This document shows, piece after piece, positions 16,147 through 24,948 of a DNA stretch of 64,000 nt (the stretch's first letter is position 1; the number at the start of each line of letters is the position of its first letter). Both the position numbers and the translations under genes were made by a program. The DNA lies in NCBI RefSeq assembly GCF_022698145.1, contig NZ_JALDAX010000001.1:372001-436000 (forward strand). Direction: 5' to 3'. The notes under the pieces are model-generated. The model was not told where the DNA came from. It saw nothing but the letters and a program-made list of their open reading frames with translations, and searched no databases. The DNA is from Streptomyces spinosisporus. GTDB taxonomy: Bacteria > Actinomycetota > Actinomycetes > Streptomycetales > Streptomycetaceae.

Positions 16147-17436
16147 TCAGGGCGCCTCGAACGGCGCGCGCACCCGGAGCACCGCCGGCGCCGTCGACTG
16201 CGGCAGCAGATCGACCGGAGCGTCCGGCAGCAGCAGCTCCACCTCCGCGTCCTCCGCGAACCGGTAGGGCCGGTGCTCCAGCAACCCCCCGAGATACCGG
16301 CGCACTCGGGACATCTCCGCGCGTACCGTCACTCTGCGGGCCGGGTCGCCGAAGACCTCATCGGCCAGGCCCGCCGCGCTGCAGCCGTCGCGGTGCAGCG
16401 CGAGCAGGTAGAGCAACTCGGCGTGCCGGGGGCTCAGTTCGTGCGTCCAGGAGCCCGCGCTCCCGGACACCGTCACCGAACTGCGGCGCGGCTGCGTCAG
16501 ATCAAGCACGACCCGGGTGGCGCCGTACGGCAGCGGCTCCTCCGAGACCCGGATCAGCCAGCCCTCCCCGAGCGGCTCCACCGCGCACAGACCGAGCGCC
16601 GGCAGCCGTCTGCGGCCCGCCGACAGGGGCTTGGGCAGGGTGATCCGGCCGGTGTACGGCATCCCCGTCACCGCCGCCGTCCAGCCGTCCCGGTCCACCA
16701 CCACGGCCCGGCCGCCCACCCGGGCCAGCGCCGGTGCCGCCACCGCGCGCAGCCGCTCCAGTGAGCCCAGATGCAGCTCCCGCAGCCGCGCCTCGGCCAG
16801 CTTGGCCACCGAGTCGACCCAGGCGAGGGTCGCCGGGTGCATCGTCTCCAGCGGGCCGCTGACGTCCACGATCCCCAGGAGCCGGCCGTCACGCGGATCC
16901 GTGATCGGCGCGCCGGTGCACGTCCAGGAGGTCTGCGAACGCACGAAGTGCTCGGAGGCGAAGACCTGTACGGGTCTGCGCACCACCGCGGGGGTGCCGA
17001 TGCCGTTCGTGCCGACGACGTCCTCCCGCCAGTCCGCGCCGAGTTCGAAGCCGAGGTGGTCCGCCTTGCGCAGGACGGACGGGCTGCCCTCCCGCCACAG
17101 CACCCGGCCGTCCGCGTCGGCGACCACCATGATGTGGTGGGCGACGTCCGCGACCGAGAGCAGCCCCTCCCGCAGCACCGGCAGGACATGCCGCAGCGTC
17201 GTGGTCTCCCTGCGCCGCCGCACCTCGTCGGCGGGCAGCAGGCCCGAACGGCGGTCGTGCTCGGGGTCGATGCCGCTGCGCAGCATGCGCCCCCAGGACT
17301 GCTCGATCACCGGGCGGGGGGCGACCGCGGTGCGCTGCCCGGAGAGCCGGGCGGTGCGGACCTCGCTCAGTACCCGCGCGGCCTGGGCCGTGTCGACCAT
17401 GGCGAGCTGCGTCACGTCCGTCGGCGGATGCGCCAC
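16147..17436 (-). CDS. GAF-domain transcriptional regulator (AcoR-like sensor, no AAA domain)
   Basis: A 429-residue protein. The N-terminal region (VIEQSWGRMLRSGIDPEHD) and the GAF-like part with HHIMVVADADGRVLWREG, LGADWREDVVGTNGIGTPAV and VFASEHFVRSQTSWTCTGAPI match the sensor half of AcoR/FhlA-like regulators. Instead of an AAA+ domain, the C-terminus carries a winged-helix-like part (ELSPRHAELLYLLALHRDGCSAAGLADEVFG...VRAEMSRVRRYLGGLL). GTG 17436 is preceded by GGAGG four bases away, so I prefer it to GTG/ATG starts at 17466 and 17400. The ligand and targets are unknown. Two GGTTGCAA repeats lie upstream. Confidence 0.8.
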   Translation of the reverse strand: MAHPPTDVTQLAMVDTAQAARVLSEVRTARLSGQRTAVAPRPVIEQSWGRMLRSGIDPEHDRRSGLLPADEVRRRRETTTLRHVLPVLREGLLSVADVAHHIMVVADADGRVLWREGSPSVLRKADHLGFELGADWREDVVGTNGIGTPAVVRRPVQVFASEHFVRSQTSWTCTGAPITDPRDGRLLGIVDVSGPLETMHPATLAWVDSVAKLAEARLRELHLGSLERLRAVAAPALARVGGRAVVVDRDGWTAAVTGMPYTGRITLPKPLSAGRRRLPALGLCAVEPLGEGWLIRVSEEPLPYGATRVVLDLTQPRRSSVTVSGSAGSWTHELSPRHAELLYLLALHRDGCSAAGLADEVFGDPARRVTVRAEMSRVRRYLGGLLEHRPYRFAEDAEVELLLPDAPVDLLPQSTAPAVLRVRAPFEAP

Positions 17437-17577
17437 TGGTCCTCCCGCAAGAAGGGCTCGGGACAACGGGTTCCCGTCGCGTTTCGGCCACGGAGTCCGA
17501 AGTCGTCCGCACTGTCCGTCTCATAGTGCCGTTCGGCGCTGACGGACGGAGACAGTCCAGCCACAGACAGCAGCAAG

Positions 17578-17596
17578 TTGCAACCCCTTGCAACCC
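17578..17596. repeat. Two direct repeats TTGCAACCC spaced 10 bp, upstream of the GAF regulator
   Basis: TTGCAACCC occurs at 17578-17586 and again at 17588-17596, i.e. one helical turn apart, about 145 bases upstream of the regulator start. This could be an autoregulatory site. Confidence 0.35.
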
Positions 17597-17670
17597 TGGT
17601 GAACCGATCCCGGACTGTTTGAATATTGGGCAACGCCGTCCCGAGCGGCGTTCATGGCCTTGTAGGGGCC

Positions 17671-17731
17671 AGCTGGGCGGGGGTGATGCCGTGTCGGCGC
17701 AGCATCACCCCCGCAACGCATCCGCCCAGCT
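17671..17731 (-). terminator. Long nested hairpin at the end of the AidB-like gene
   Basis: The inner stem CGGGGGTGATGC/GCATCACCCCCG (17678-17689 with 17702-17713) is a perfect 12-bp match with a 12-base loop. It is flanked by an outer pair AGCTGGG/CCCAGCT (17671-17677 with 17725-17731) that reaches the stop codon of the AidB-like gene. A second small hairpin AACGCCG/CGGCGTT follows at 17632-17652. Together these are the strongest terminator-like structure in the window. Confidence 0.7.
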
Positions 17732-19365
17732 CAGGCCATCGGCCGGGCGCGCTCCACGATCGACGCCAGGTCCAGGGTGTGCGGCAGCGTGCCGAACGCG
17801 GAACCTCCGTCGCCGCCCAGCCGCGAGGCGCAGAACGCGTCGGCGACCTCCGGTGGCGCGAACCTGACGAGCAGGGAGCCCTGCAGCACCAGCGCGAGCC
17901 GTTCCGTCAGCCGCCGCGCGCGTCCCTCGATGCCATCCAGGTCGGCCAGTTCGGTCAGCAGGTTCTTGATCGCGGCGTCCAGCCGGTGGTCGGCGCCGCG
18001 GGCCCGGCCGACCTCCTGGAGGTAGGCGTTCAGGGCCTGCGGCTCCCGCTGCAGCGCGCGCAGCACGTCCAGTGCCTGGACGTTGCCCGCGCCCTCCCAG
18101 ATCGAGTTGAGCGGCGACTCGCGCACCAGCCGGGGCAGGCCCGACTCCTCCACGTAGCCGTTCCCGCCCAGGCATTCGGCGGCCTCGACGACGAGCGGGG
18201 CGCAGCGCTTGGTCACCCAGTACTTGGCGGTCGGGACCGCGATCCGCAGCAGCGCGCGCTCCTGCTCGCCGCCGTCGTCGTAGGCGGCGGCCAGGCGCAG
18301 TGCGAGGGTGGTCGCCGCCTCGGACTCCAGGGCCAGGTCGGCCAGAACGTTGCGCATCAGCGGCTGGTCGGCCAGCTTCGCGCCGAACGCCTCCCGGTGG
18401 GCGCAGTGGTGCACGGCCTGCGCCACCGCCTGCCGCATCAGACCCGCGGAGCCCAGGACGCAGTCGAGCCGGGTCGCGGCCACCATGCCGATGATGGTCC
18501 GCACCCCGCGCCCCTCCTCCCCGACCCGGCGCGCCCAGGTGCCGTCGAACTCGACCTCGGCGGAGGCGTTGGAGCGGTTGCCGAGCTTGTCCTTGAGCCG
18601 CTGGAGCAGGAAGACATTGCGGGTGCCGTCCTCCAGCACGCGCGGCACGAGGAAACAGGTGAGGCCGCCCGGCGCCTGGGCGAGCACCAGGAACCCGTCG
18701 GACATCGGCGCCGAGCAGAACCACTTGTGGCCGGTCAGCTCGTACGTCCCGTCCTCGGCGAGCGGCCGTGCGGCCGTCGTGTTGGCCCGTACGTCACTGC
18801 CGCCCTGCTTCTCCGTCATGCCCATCCCGAACAGGGCCCCGGCCTTCAGGTGGGCGGGCCGCAGCTCGCGGTCGTAGATCACGGACGTCAGGCGCGGCTC
18901 CCACTCGGCGGCCAGCTCCGGGTCCGTGCGCAGGGCGGGGACGGCGGCGTGGGTCATCGACAGGGGGCAGAGGTTCCCGGCGTCGACCTGCGTCCACACC
19001 ACGAACGCGGCGGCCCGGCGTACATGGCCGCCGGGCCGGTTCCAGGCCGCGGTCAGGCCCGCCGCCACGCCCTTGCCGAGCAGCCGGTGCCAGGCCGGAT
19101 GGAAGTCGACCTCGTCGATACGGTGCCCGTAGCGGTCGTGCGTCCGCAGCCGGGGCGGGCTCTCGTTCGCCTGCACGGCCCACTCCTGCAGCTGCGCGGA
19201 CCCCGAGGCCCGCCCGAGCGCGCCCAGCTCACCGCCCACCTCGTCGAGCAGCCCCGGCTCCAGATGCCGCTCGACCGCCTCGCCCAACGCCCGATCGGCC
19301 CCGAAGGCGTCATAGCCCACCAGAGGCGGGACCTGATTGCTCACGGTGTGCGTACGCCAACCCAT
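17731..19365 (-). CDS. aidB: AidB-like acyl-CoA dehydrogenase (alkylation-response family)
   Basis: A 544-residue flavoprotein. The N-terminus MGWRTHTVSNQVPPLVGYD parallels E. coli AidB (MHWQTHTVFNQ...). LFGMGMTEKQGGSDVRANTT and GHKWFCSAPMSD form the FAD-binding middle, and AAECLGGNGYVEESGLPRL with NSIWEGAGNVQALD forms the helical domain. AidB binds DNA and is induced in the adaptive response to alkylating agents; its repair role is debated, and isovaleryl-CoA activity is weak. ATG 19365 is chosen by this N-terminal match although no ribosome site is obvious. Ada-AlkA and Ogt genes lie at the other end of the window, not linked to it. Confidence 0.88.
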   Translation of the reverse strand: MGWRTHTVSNQVPPLVGYDAFGADRALGEAVERHLEPGLLDEVGGELGALGRASGSAQLQEWAVQANESPPRLRTHDRYGHRIDEVDFHPAWHRLLGKGVAAGLTAAWNRPGGHVRRAAAFVVWTQVDAGNLCPLSMTHAAVPALRTDPELAAEWEPRLTSVIYDRELRPAHLKAGALFGMGMTEKQGGSDVRANTTAARPLAEDGTYELTGHKWFCSAPMSDGFLVLAQAPGGLTCFLVPRVLEDGTRNVFLLQRLKDKLGNRSNASAEVEFDGTWARRVGEEGRGVRTIIGMVAATRLDCVLGSAGLMRQAVAQAVHHCAHREAFGAKLADQPLMRNVLADLALESEAATTLALRLAAAYDDGGEQERALLRIAVPTAKYWVTKRCAPLVVEAAECLGGNGYVEESGLPRLVRESPLNSIWEGAGNVQALDVLRALQREPQALNAYLQEVGRARGADHRLDAAIKNLLTELADLDGIEGRARRLTERLALVLQGSLLVRFAPPEVADAFCASRLGGDGGSAFGTLPHTLDLASIVERARPMA

Positions 19366-19750
19366 GCCGCGAAAGTACCCCCGCCCCCGCCCCACTCACA
19401 CCGAGAACCCACCCCACCCACCAGGACGCCACGGCAACGCCCCGGAGGGGACCGCATCGGGAGCGCCGGACGCCGACTGCGCGGGCCCGGCAGTGAGGAC
19501 GTACGGCCTCCCTGGGGGCGCAGGTTGGTTGTACCGGCGGCGCGGCCCGCGGCCCCGCCCGGAGGCCTGCCGTTGCGGGACTCCCGCAGTGCCCCGAACG
19601 GGCCGTGCCCCCGGGCGCCGACCCGGCAGGCCTCGCGGGCCCGGCCCGGCCGATCACGCCGGTGCCGGACCCGGTCGGCCGCGTAGACCCGGTGCCGGAC
19701 GATCACGCGCTCCCGGCGCCGGACGATCACGCGAGCCCGGCGCCGGGCCG
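19366..19750. other. Intergenic region between the AidB-like gene and the Dap cluster, 385 bp
   Basis: Very G+C-rich. It holds the promoter of the AidB-like gene and, at its right end, a 24-bp tandem repeat (19689-19760) that runs into the last codons of the SbnA gene. The open frames crossing it are low-complexity Arg/Pro/Gly and I see no real gene. Confidence 0.6.
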
Positions 19751-19760
19751 TCACGCCAGT
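19689..19760. repeat. 24-bp tandem repeat, three copies, at the end of sbnA
   Basis: Units begin at 19689, 19713 and 19737. Each reads CCGG(T/C)GCCGG followed by ACGATCACGCG or a close variant. A degenerate partial copy lies just upstream at about 19652-19670. The third unit covers the sbnA stop codon (19751-19753), so the repeat has expanded from, or into, the gene end. Confidence 0.75.
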
Positions 19761-20716
19761 CGTGCCATAGCCGGCTCCGGTTCCATCGCGTCCGCCGGCC
19801 AGCCTTCTCGGTAGACCGTGTCCAGGTAGCGTTCGCCCAGGTCCGGGGCGATCGCCACCGATGTCAGGCCCTGGTGGCCGTGTTCGGCGAGCCATTGGCC
19901 GGCGCCGCTGATGACGGTTCCTGTCGAGCCGCCGAACATGAAGCCGCGGGCGGCCAGGCGGCGGCAGGCGAGGATGGCGTCGCTCTCCTCGACGCGGACC
20001 AGGTCGTCCACGTACGACTCGTCGAGCAGGGACGGCGGCACGCTCATGCCGAGCCCCGGGACCATCCGCCGCCCGGGCGGCATGCCGAAGCTCACCGAGC
20101 CGACGGTGTCGATGGCCACGATGCGCACCCGGCGCCGCCGCTGCCAGAACCAGCGGGCGCAGCCCATCAGGGTGCCGGTCGTGCCGGCCCCGACGAACAG
20201 GACGTCCAGGTCCGGGAAGCGACGTGCGATCTCCGGTGCGGTCGTACGGAAGTGCGCCCGCCAGTTGCCCTGGTTCTGGTACTGGTTGAGCCATACGTAC
20301 CTGTCGTCGGAGGCGCACAGCGCGTTGACGTACGCCATCCGCGCCCCCAGGAAGCCCCCGAGGGAGTCGGGTTCGTCGATGACGTGCACCTGGGTGCCCA
20401 GCGACTCCATCAACCGGATCGTCGGCTTGTTGCAACGCGCGTCGGTCACGCACAGAAACCGGTAGCCCCGGCTCGCCGCGATCACGCTGAGCGCCACCCC
20501 CAGGTTCCCCGACGAGGACTCCACCAGCACCGAGCCCGGCCGCAGCCGCCCCTCGCGCTCGGCCGCGTCGACCATCTCGGTCGCCGCCTTGAGCTTGATG
20601 GACCCGGCGAAGTTGAAGCCCTCGCACTTCAGGTACAGAGGCAGCCCCAGTGCGGCCCGAAGGTCGACATAGAGCTCCTCCTCGTTGAACTGAACAGGAT
20701 CAGAAATGACGGGCAT
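19751..20716 (-). CDS. sbnA: 2,3-diaminopropionate biosynthesis protein SbnA (ACEGA synthase)
   Basis: A 321-residue PLP enzyme of the cysteine-synthase fold. GFNFAGSIKLKAA holds the Schiff-base Lys, VESSSGNLGVALS binds phosphate/substrate and FVGAGTTGTLMG the cofactor phosphate. SbnA joins O-phospho-L-serine and L-glutamate to give N-(1-amino-1-carboxyl-2-ethyl)-glutamate, the first step to L-2,3-diaminopropionate (Dap). ATG 20716 has AGGAGG eight bases before it. It is the last gene of the six-gene unit and lies 32 bases after sbnB, its pathway partner. Confidence 0.92.
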   Translation of the reverse strand: MPVISDPVQFNEEELYVDLRAALGLPLYLKCEGFNFAGSIKLKAATEMVDAAEREGRLRPGSVLVESSSGNLGVALSVIAASRGYRFLCVTDARCNKPTIRLMESLGTQVHVIDEPDSLGGFLGARMAYVNALCASDDRYVWLNQYQNQGNWRAHFRTTAPEIARRFPDLDVLFVGAGTTGTLMGCARWFWQRRRRVRIVAIDTVGSVSFGMPPGRRMVPGLGMSVPPSLLDESYVDDLVRVEESDAILACRRLAARGFMFGGSTGTVISGAGQWLAEHGHQGLTSVAIAPDLGERYLDTVYREGWPADAMEPEPAMARLA

Positions 20717-20748
20717 GATGCCCCCCTCCTCATGCGCCACGGGCCGGA

Positions 20749-21804
20749 TCAGCCGTGCCTTCGCAGCTCGTGGAAGAACCCGTCGACGACGTGCAGCCCG
20801 CCCCTACGGGCCACCTCGTCGTGGACGAACTTGCCGACCGCCAGGTCGAGCACCCCCAGTCCGAACGGCGAGAACACCACCGTCCGGTCACCCGGAACGG
20901 ACACCCGCCCGGTCAGTACGTCGTTCAGCGTGCCGTCGAGGAACTCCCGGCTCCCCGTGAGCTGTTCGGTCAGATGCGGCGACGTCTGCGCCTTCAGGCA
21001 GTGCTCGACGTCGTCGACGAAGTTGGCCGACGCGAGCAGGATCGCCGGATCCAGGTCGCGCAACGACACATGCAGCACCAGCGGGTGGTGGTCGAACCAC
21101 GACCCGTCGTCGATGTACGGCGTCGCCGCGACCGTCGCGAACACCAGCAGATCGCTGGAGCGGACCAGGCTCTCGGCGTTGTCGTGCACCGTGAACCGTC
21201 CCTTGGCGCCCGAGCGTTCCAGGTAGCCGCAGAAGCCCGCCGCGCTGTCGGGAGACAGGTCGTACACGCCCGTCTCCTCGAACTCCCAGCCCGTGCCGGT
21301 GAGATGGGTGTGGATATAGCGGGCGATCAGACCGGTCCCGACGAACCCGACGCGCACCGGCCGCTGCCGGGTCCGGCTCAGCCGGTCCGCGGCCAGCGCC
21401 GCCGAGGACGCCGTGCGCGTCGCGCTGATGACCGAGCTCTCCAGGCACGCGAACGGATAGCCGGTCTCCGGGTCGTTGAGGATCAGCACGGCCGACGCCC
21501 GCGGCAGCCCGGACTTCGTGTTCTCCGGGAAACTGGAGATCCACTTCAGCCCGTCCACCCGCAGCTTCCCGCCGAGCGAGGCGGGCAGCGCGATGATCCG
21601 CGACGAGGGACGGTCCGGGAAGCGCAGGAAGAACGACGGCGGATTGATCGCGTCGCCCGCCCCGTGCAGCCGGTACACGGCCTCGACGAGCTCGGCGATC
21701 TCCGGCTCGCGGCCCGCCAGCACCTGCTGCACCTGCTCGCCGGAGATCACTGCGAACGGCGGTGCGGCCAGGGCGCCTTGAGCGGCACTGTCAGTGGTCG
21801 TCAT
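20749..21804 (-). CDS. sbnB: 2,3-diaminopropionate biosynthesis protein SbnB (ACEGA dehydrogenase)
   Basis: A 351-residue protein of the ornithine cyclodeaminase/mu-crystallin fold, with NAD loop VGFVGTGLIARYIH and the SbnB-type blocks KWISSFPENTKSGLPRASAVLIL and ACLESSVISATRTAS. SbnB oxidises the SbnA product and releases L-Dap plus 2-oxoglutarate. The ATG overlaps the dioxygenase stop (ATGA). SbnA and SbnB side by side nearly always mean that Dap is made as a building block for a siderophore, antibiotic or peptide. Confidence 0.92.
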   Translation of the reverse strand: MTTTDSAAQGALAAPPFAVISGEQVQQVLAGREPEIAELVEAVYRLHGAGDAINPPSFFLRFPDRPSSRIIALPASLGGKLRVDGLKWISSFPENTKSGLPRASAVLILNDPETGYPFACLESSVISATRTASSAALAADRLSRTRQRPVRVGFVGTGLIARYIHTHLTGTGWEFEETGVYDLSPDSAAGFCGYLERSGAKGRFTVHDNAESLVRSSDLLVFATVAATPYIDDGSWFDHHPLVLHVSLRDLDPAILLASANFVDDVEHCLKAQTSPHLTEQLTGSREFLDGTLNDVLTGRVSVPGDRTVVFSPFGLGVLDLAVGKFVHDEVARRGGLHVVDGFFHELRRHG

Positions 21805-22808
21805 GCGGTCCTCACTTCGATGGTCGGCGCGCAGTCCGTCAGCCGGACCGGTTCGCCGAGCGCGGCCAGCACCTCACGTGGCCCCTCGAAGGGCTCCCTG
21901 CTGTGCGAGGTGCGGATGTTGTCGACGAGCAGCAGGTCACCGGAGTGCCACGGCTCGCGCAGGGTGTGGGCGTCGTAGACCTCGTTGATGGTCGCCACGA
22001 CGCCCTCGTCGAGCGGATCGCCGTTGCCGAAACGGGTGTTGAAGGGCAGCCCGTCGGAGCCGTAGACGTCGACCAGGTACTCGCGCACCTCGGGGTCCAT
22101 CGTCCACTCGTTGAGGAAGGCGATCTGGTTGAACCAGCAGCGGCGGCCGGTCACCGGGTGGTGCAGCACGGCGCTGCGGTGCTGCCGGGTGCGCAGCGAG
22201 CCGTCGTCCTGCCACGCGAACTCGATGGCGTTCGCCCGGCAGTAGTTCTCGACGGCGGTGCGGTCGTCGGTGCCGAAGGCCTCGGCGACCGACGCGCCGA
22301 TCTCGTCGTTGTACGTCCGGGTCAGCACCCAGCCCTCCCGTTCGAACCGCTCGACCAGAGGGGCCGGCAGCGCGTCGAGGACCGTCGGGCTGTCGGCGAC
22401 CGCGGTCGCGCCGCCCTCCTCCGGTGCCACCAGGCAGGCGTACTGCAGAAGGCCAGGGAACTCGAGCCCGTAGCTCAGCTCGTGGTGCATGCACATCGGC
22501 TGGTTGGCGGGCCACTTGGAGGACGAGTACACGCCCTCGGCGTAGACGCGGCGCGGCGCGAAGGGCTCCCGGTCGGCCAACAGGCGGTCGCTCGACACGT
22601 GCCGGAACACCTCCTCCGTGACGCCGGGTCCGTCCAGGCCCAGGCCGCGCACGAGCAGGCTGCCGTGCTCGGCGACCGCGGCACGCAGCGCGCCGCGGTG
22701 TTCCGCGGCCCAGCCGGCCGCGTCGCCGTCGGACTTGGTGTGCAGGATCGGCGGCCGGCCCGGGGCCAGTTCGATGTCGGACAGAAGAGCTGGGGATGCG
22801 TGCGACAT
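21801..22808 (-). CDS. TauD/TfdA-like Fe(II)/2-oxoglutarate dioxygenase (SyrP type)
   Basis: A 335-residue enzyme. MHHELSYG provides the metal ligands in the His-x-Glu form found in SyrP/clavaminate-synthase relatives. LLLVDNIRTSHSREPFEGPRE contains the distal His and the Arg that binds 2-oxoglutarate. SyrP hydroxylates an amino acid while it is bound to an NRPS carrier protein. A carrier protein gene (22823-24913) lies 14 bases upstream, so hydroxylation of carrier-bound Dap or another residue is the natural guess. The 2-oxoglutarate released by SbnB is its co-substrate. Confidence 0.85.
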   Translation of the reverse strand: MSHASPALLSDIELAPGRPPILHTKSDGDAAGWAAEHRGALRAAVAEHGSLLVRGLGLDGPGVTEEVFRHVSSDRLLADREPFAPRRVYAEGVYSSSKWPANQPMCMHHELSYGLEFPGLLQYACLVAPEEGGATAVADSPTVLDALPAPLVERFEREGWVLTRTYNDEIGASVAEAFGTDDRTAVENYCRANAIEFAWQDDGSLRTRQHRSAVLHHPVTGRRCWFNQIAFLNEWTMDPEVREYLVDVYGSDGLPFNTRFGNGDPLDEGVVATINEVYDAHTLREPWHSGDLLLVDNIRTSHSREPFEGPREVLAALGEPVRLTDCAPTIEVRTA

Positions 22809-22822
22809 GGCACTGGTTCCTT

Positions 22823-24913
22823 TCAGTGGCGCTGGTCCAGCAGCCCCGCCAGATCGGCGAGGACCGGGTGGCGGGTGACGTCCTTGAGGGTGATCGCCCG
22901 GTCCAGGGCGATCGCGAGCTTCACGGCGGACAGCGAGGTGCCGCCGCGGTCGAAGAAGTGGTCCCGGCGGCCGATCCGGTCGGCGCTCACGCCGAGCACC
23001 TCGGCCCAGGCGGCGGCCAGCCGCCGCTCGGCGGGCGTGTCGGGCGCCTCGGAGTCCGCGGGGTCGAGCTGTTCGGCCAGCGCGGTCAGCGTCTTGCGGT
23101 CGATCTTGCCGTTGGCGGTCAGCGGCAGCCGCTCGCGCCAGTGCACGACCGCGGGGACCATGTACGAGGGCAGCGAGGCGGCCAGCTTGTTCTGCACCTC
23201 CTCGGCGCCCACCGGCTCGTCGCCGGTGCAGAACGCCACCAGCTGTTCCGCCCGTACGACGACCGCGCCGTCCCGCACACCGGGCACCCGCAGCAGCGCG
23301 TTCTCGATCTCGCCGATCTCGACGCGGAAGCCGCGGATCTTGATCTGGCTGTCGCGGCGGCCGAGGAACTCCAGCTTCCCGTCGGGCAGCCATCGCCCGT
23401 GGTCGCCGCTGCGGTACAGCCGCTCGCCGGGCCGGTAAGGGTCCTCGCCGAAGGCGGCCTTCGTGCGCTCGGGGTCGTTGACGTAGCCACGGCCCACGCA
23501 GACACCGGAGAAGACGATCTCGCCGGGTGCGCCGAGCGGCACGGGCTGCAGGTCCGCGTCGACGACGTACACCCGTACGTTCGCGATCGGCGGCCCGAGC
23601 GGTACCCGCTCCTGGTCCGGCACCCGGTCCATGACCTCGTGGTTGGTGTCGTCCGAGGTCTCGGTCAGGCCGTAGGCGTTGACGAGGCGGATCCCGGGCA
23701 TCGCGTCGAACCAGCGCTGCACCAGCTCCTTCTTGACCGCCTCACCGGTGACCGACACACAGCGCAGGTCGGGCAGTTCGCGCGGCCGCTGCTCCAGTTC
23801 GGCCAGCACGGCCTCCAGATACGACGGCACGATCTGCAGGACGTTCACCCGGCCCTGCGCGATCGTGTCCACGAACCGCGGCACGTCCAGGATCGTCTCC
23901 TGCCCGACCAGCAGCGTCCGCCCGCCGACGAGCAGCGCGGAGACCAGCTGCCACAGGGAGATGTCAAAGCACTGCGGGGCGGTCTGCGCGACCGTGCGCC
24001 CGGCCCCGACCCCCAGGTCGTCGATCTTGGCGAGGACGTGGTTGAGGAAGCCGGCGTGCTCGCACATCGCGCCCTTGGGCTCACCGGTGGAGCCGGAGGT
24101 GAAGTAGATGTAGGCGAGTTGTCCGGGCCCGACGGGCACACCGAGGTCGTCGTCGGCGTGGTCCTCCGCGTAGGCGTCGGCCACGAACAGCGTGCGGGCG
24201 GCCTGGTCGACATGGCCGGCGCTCCCGTGCTCGGTGAGCACGAGGTCGCAGCCGGCCCGGCCGAGGGTGGTCGCGATGCGGTCGGCCGGGAAGTGCGGCT
24301 CGATCGGCAGATAGACGCCGCCCGCCTTGAGGACGCCGAGCACGGCGGCCAGCCAGTCGAGGTTGCGCTCCATCACGACCGCGACGACGCCCTCGCCGCT
24401 CAGCCCGCGCGCCAGCAGCGCCCGGCCGATGCGGTTGGCACGGGAGTTGAGCTCCCGGTACGTCCACTCCCGCTCCTCCTGGACCGCGGCCACCGCGTCC
24501 GGGTGCAGCAGCACCCGCTCCTCGAACAGCTCGTGCACGCGCCGGTCCGGCAGCGTCCGCTCGGGTCCCGCCAGCTCCTGCAGCTGGAACCTGATCTCCT
24601 CCTCGGACAGCAGGCTGGAGCGCTCGGGCTGGGCCAGCGCCGTGAGGTGGTAGCCGGCGATCCGGGCGGCGGCACCGGCGTCGAGCACGTCGGTGCGGTA
24701 GCGCAGGCGCAGTGTGCGGCCGGTGACGGCGACGTGCAGGGCGCCGTCCTCGGGCCCGGCCGTCACCTCGTCCTCGCCGGACAGTGCGGCGAGCACCCGG
24801 GTGTGCGCGGCGGCCAGCGCGGCCGCTGTGCCGGGTACGCCGTCCGGCAGCGGGACGTCGTACTCCGCGACGCCCACGACCGGGTCGAGCGTCCAGTGCG
24901 GAATGGTTTCCAT
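22823..24913 (-). CDS. Free-standing NRPS adenylation-carrier protein (A-PCP)
   Basis: A 696-residue protein. Residues 1-105 resemble only the tail of a condensation domain. The adenylation domain follows, with YFTSGSTGEPKG (270-281), NAYGLTETSDD (412-422), YRSGDHGR (500-507), GRRDSQIKIRGFRVEIGEIE and NGKIDRK (601-607). It ends with a carrier domain whose phosphopantetheine Ser is 660 (GGTS). By my alignment to GrsA the specificity positions read D-I-W-Q-S-T-A-D-D; an acidic pair at the last two positions suits a side chain with an amino group, such as Dap. There is no complete C domain or thioesterase. ATG 24913 follows a GGGGGGAA purine stretch. Confidence 0.9.
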   Translation of the reverse strand: METIPHWTLDPVVGVAEYDVPLPDGVPGTAAALAAAHTRVLAALSGEDEVTAGPEDGALHVAVTGRTLRLRYRTDVLDAGAAARIAGYHLTALAQPERSSLLSEEEIRFQLQELAGPERTLPDRRVHELFEERVLLHPDAVAAVQEEREWTYRELNSRANRIGRALLARGLSGEGVVAVVMERNLDWLAAVLGVLKAGGVYLPIEPHFPADRIATTLGRAGCDLVLTEHGSAGHVDQAARTLFVADAYAEDHADDDLGVPVGPGQLAYIYFTSGSTGEPKGAMCEHAGFLNHVLAKIDDLGVGAGRTVAQTAPQCFDISLWQLVSALLVGGRTLLVGQETILDVPRFVDTIAQGRVNVLQIVPSYLEAVLAELEQRPRELPDLRCVSVTGEAVKKELVQRWFDAMPGIRLVNAYGLTETSDDTNHEVMDRVPDQERVPLGPPIANVRVYVVDADLQPVPLGAPGEIVFSGVCVGRGYVNDPERTKAAFGEDPYRPGERLYRSGDHGRWLPDGKLEFLGRRDSQIKIRGFRVEIGEIENALLRVPGVRDGAVVVRAEQLVAFCTGDEPVGAEEVQNKLAASLPSYMVPAVVHWRERLPLTANGKIDRKTLTALAEQLDPADSEAPDTPAERRLAAAWAEVLGVSADRIGRRDHFFDRGGTSLSAVKLAIALDRAITLKDVTRHPVLADLAGLLDQRH

Positions 24914-24948
24914 CGGTGGTTCCCCCCTGTGTTTCCTTGCGTTCGTGG

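Noticed and set aside
17626..19686. 686-codon plus-strand frame opposite the AidB-like gene
   Set aside because: G+C-rich antisense artefact; the AidB frame on the minus strand has full family motifs throughout.
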